A stretch of DNA of 5,969 bases from Desulfovibrio sp. (GTDB taxonomy: Bacteria; Desulfobacterota; Desulfovibrionia; Desulfovibrionales; Desulfovibrionaceae): contig JAQVZK010000152.1 of the NCBI GenBank assembly GCA_028708195.1, positions 1 through 5,969 of the forward strand, given 5' to 3'. Shown in pieces: positions 5,814 through 5,969 of the stretch. Numbering within the stretch: position 1 is the first letter of the stretch; every line of letters begins with the position of its first letter. The position numbers were made by a program, and so were the translations under genes. The notes under the pieces are model-generated. The model saw only the letters and a list, made by a program, of their open reading frames with translations. It was not told the DNA's origin and searched no databases.

Positions 5814-5969
5814 ATGATCAGCCAGGAAGAAATACATAAAATACTCGCCGAAGCTCTGCGCATGACTCAGGAAGGTGGAGATATCTCCCACAAGTACAGC
5901 CCGTCCCTGTCGCTGATGGGTACCGACGGCATACTGGATTCACTTGATACAATGCTTTTTTTAGATAAT
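5814..5969 (+). CDS. acyl carrier protein (partial, C-terminus beyond right edge)
   Basis: ATG 5814, with AAAAAGGA ending 9 bases upstream, opens 52 codons to the window edge. The visible part is a predicted helix I (EEIHKILAEALRM, residues 5-17), a loop, and GTDGILDSLDTMLFLDN (36-52), which holds the phosphopantetheine serine Ser43 in DSL at the start of helix II. ACPs are usually 75-100 residues, so about half is shown. It carries the growing or starter acyl chain for the ketosynthase and reductase and should need activation by a phosphopantetheinyl transferase. Its serine sits at the same residue number as in the frameshifted ACP of the left arm, but here the preceding Asp is kept, so this is probably the working carrier. 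It follows the GNAT remnant by 61 bases and likely begins further biosynthetic genes beyond the edge. Confidence 0.85.
   Translation, partial: MISQEEIHKILAEALRMTQEGGDISHKYSPSLSLMGTDGILDSLDTMLFLDN

Noticed and set aside
5794..5817. Seven-codon leader peptide whose stop overlaps the ACP start (ATGA)
   Set aside because: It has no ribosome binding site of its own, and the AAGGA within it is the ACP's site. The overlap is probably chance.

Overview
The window looks like a chromosomal segment from a moderately GC-rich Gram-negative bacterium. The protein sequences remind me of Desulfovibrio-type sulfate reducers, but that is an impression from memory and I could not search to confirm it. A housekeeping gene, glycerate kinase, runs off the left edge. 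Everything to its right is an accessory block of acyl-carrier-protein (ACP) and ketosynthase chemistry.

Layout: (1) 1-1042, minus strand, glycerate kinase without its C-terminus. (2) 1043-1380, a gap with a probable glycerate kinase promoter and no convincing gene. (3) 3743-1381, minus strand, a left arm read as ACP (frameshifted), SDR ketoreductase, then KAS III-like ketosynthase. The ACP frame ends one base before the SDR start. The SDR and the ketosynthase are separated by about 290 bases holding a three-copy 24-bp tandem repeat and two hairpins. (4) 3744-3999, a divergent intergenic region with a candidate minus-strand promoter and a perfect 11-bp inverted repeat. (5) 4000-5969, plus strand, a right arm: a second KAS III-like gene broken by an in-frame TAG, an AT-rich spacer, the remnant of a probable GNAT acyltransferase with two frameshifts, and the start of a second ACP that runs off the right edge.

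How the genes fit together: ACP, KAS III, SDR and GNAT are the parts needed to load an acyl chain on a carrier, condense it, reduce the beta-keto group and transfer a product. Such small sets occur in clusters that make acyl decorations of surface glycans or small secondary metabolites. The product here cannot be read from the window. Three of the seven genes carry simple disabling lesions: one amber codon and single-base slips at or near short homopolymers. The SDR, the first KAS III and the visible part of the second ACP look intact. The block is therefore either decaying, switched off in this strain, or affected by sequencing errors at homopolymers. The amber codon is hard to explain as a homopolymer error.
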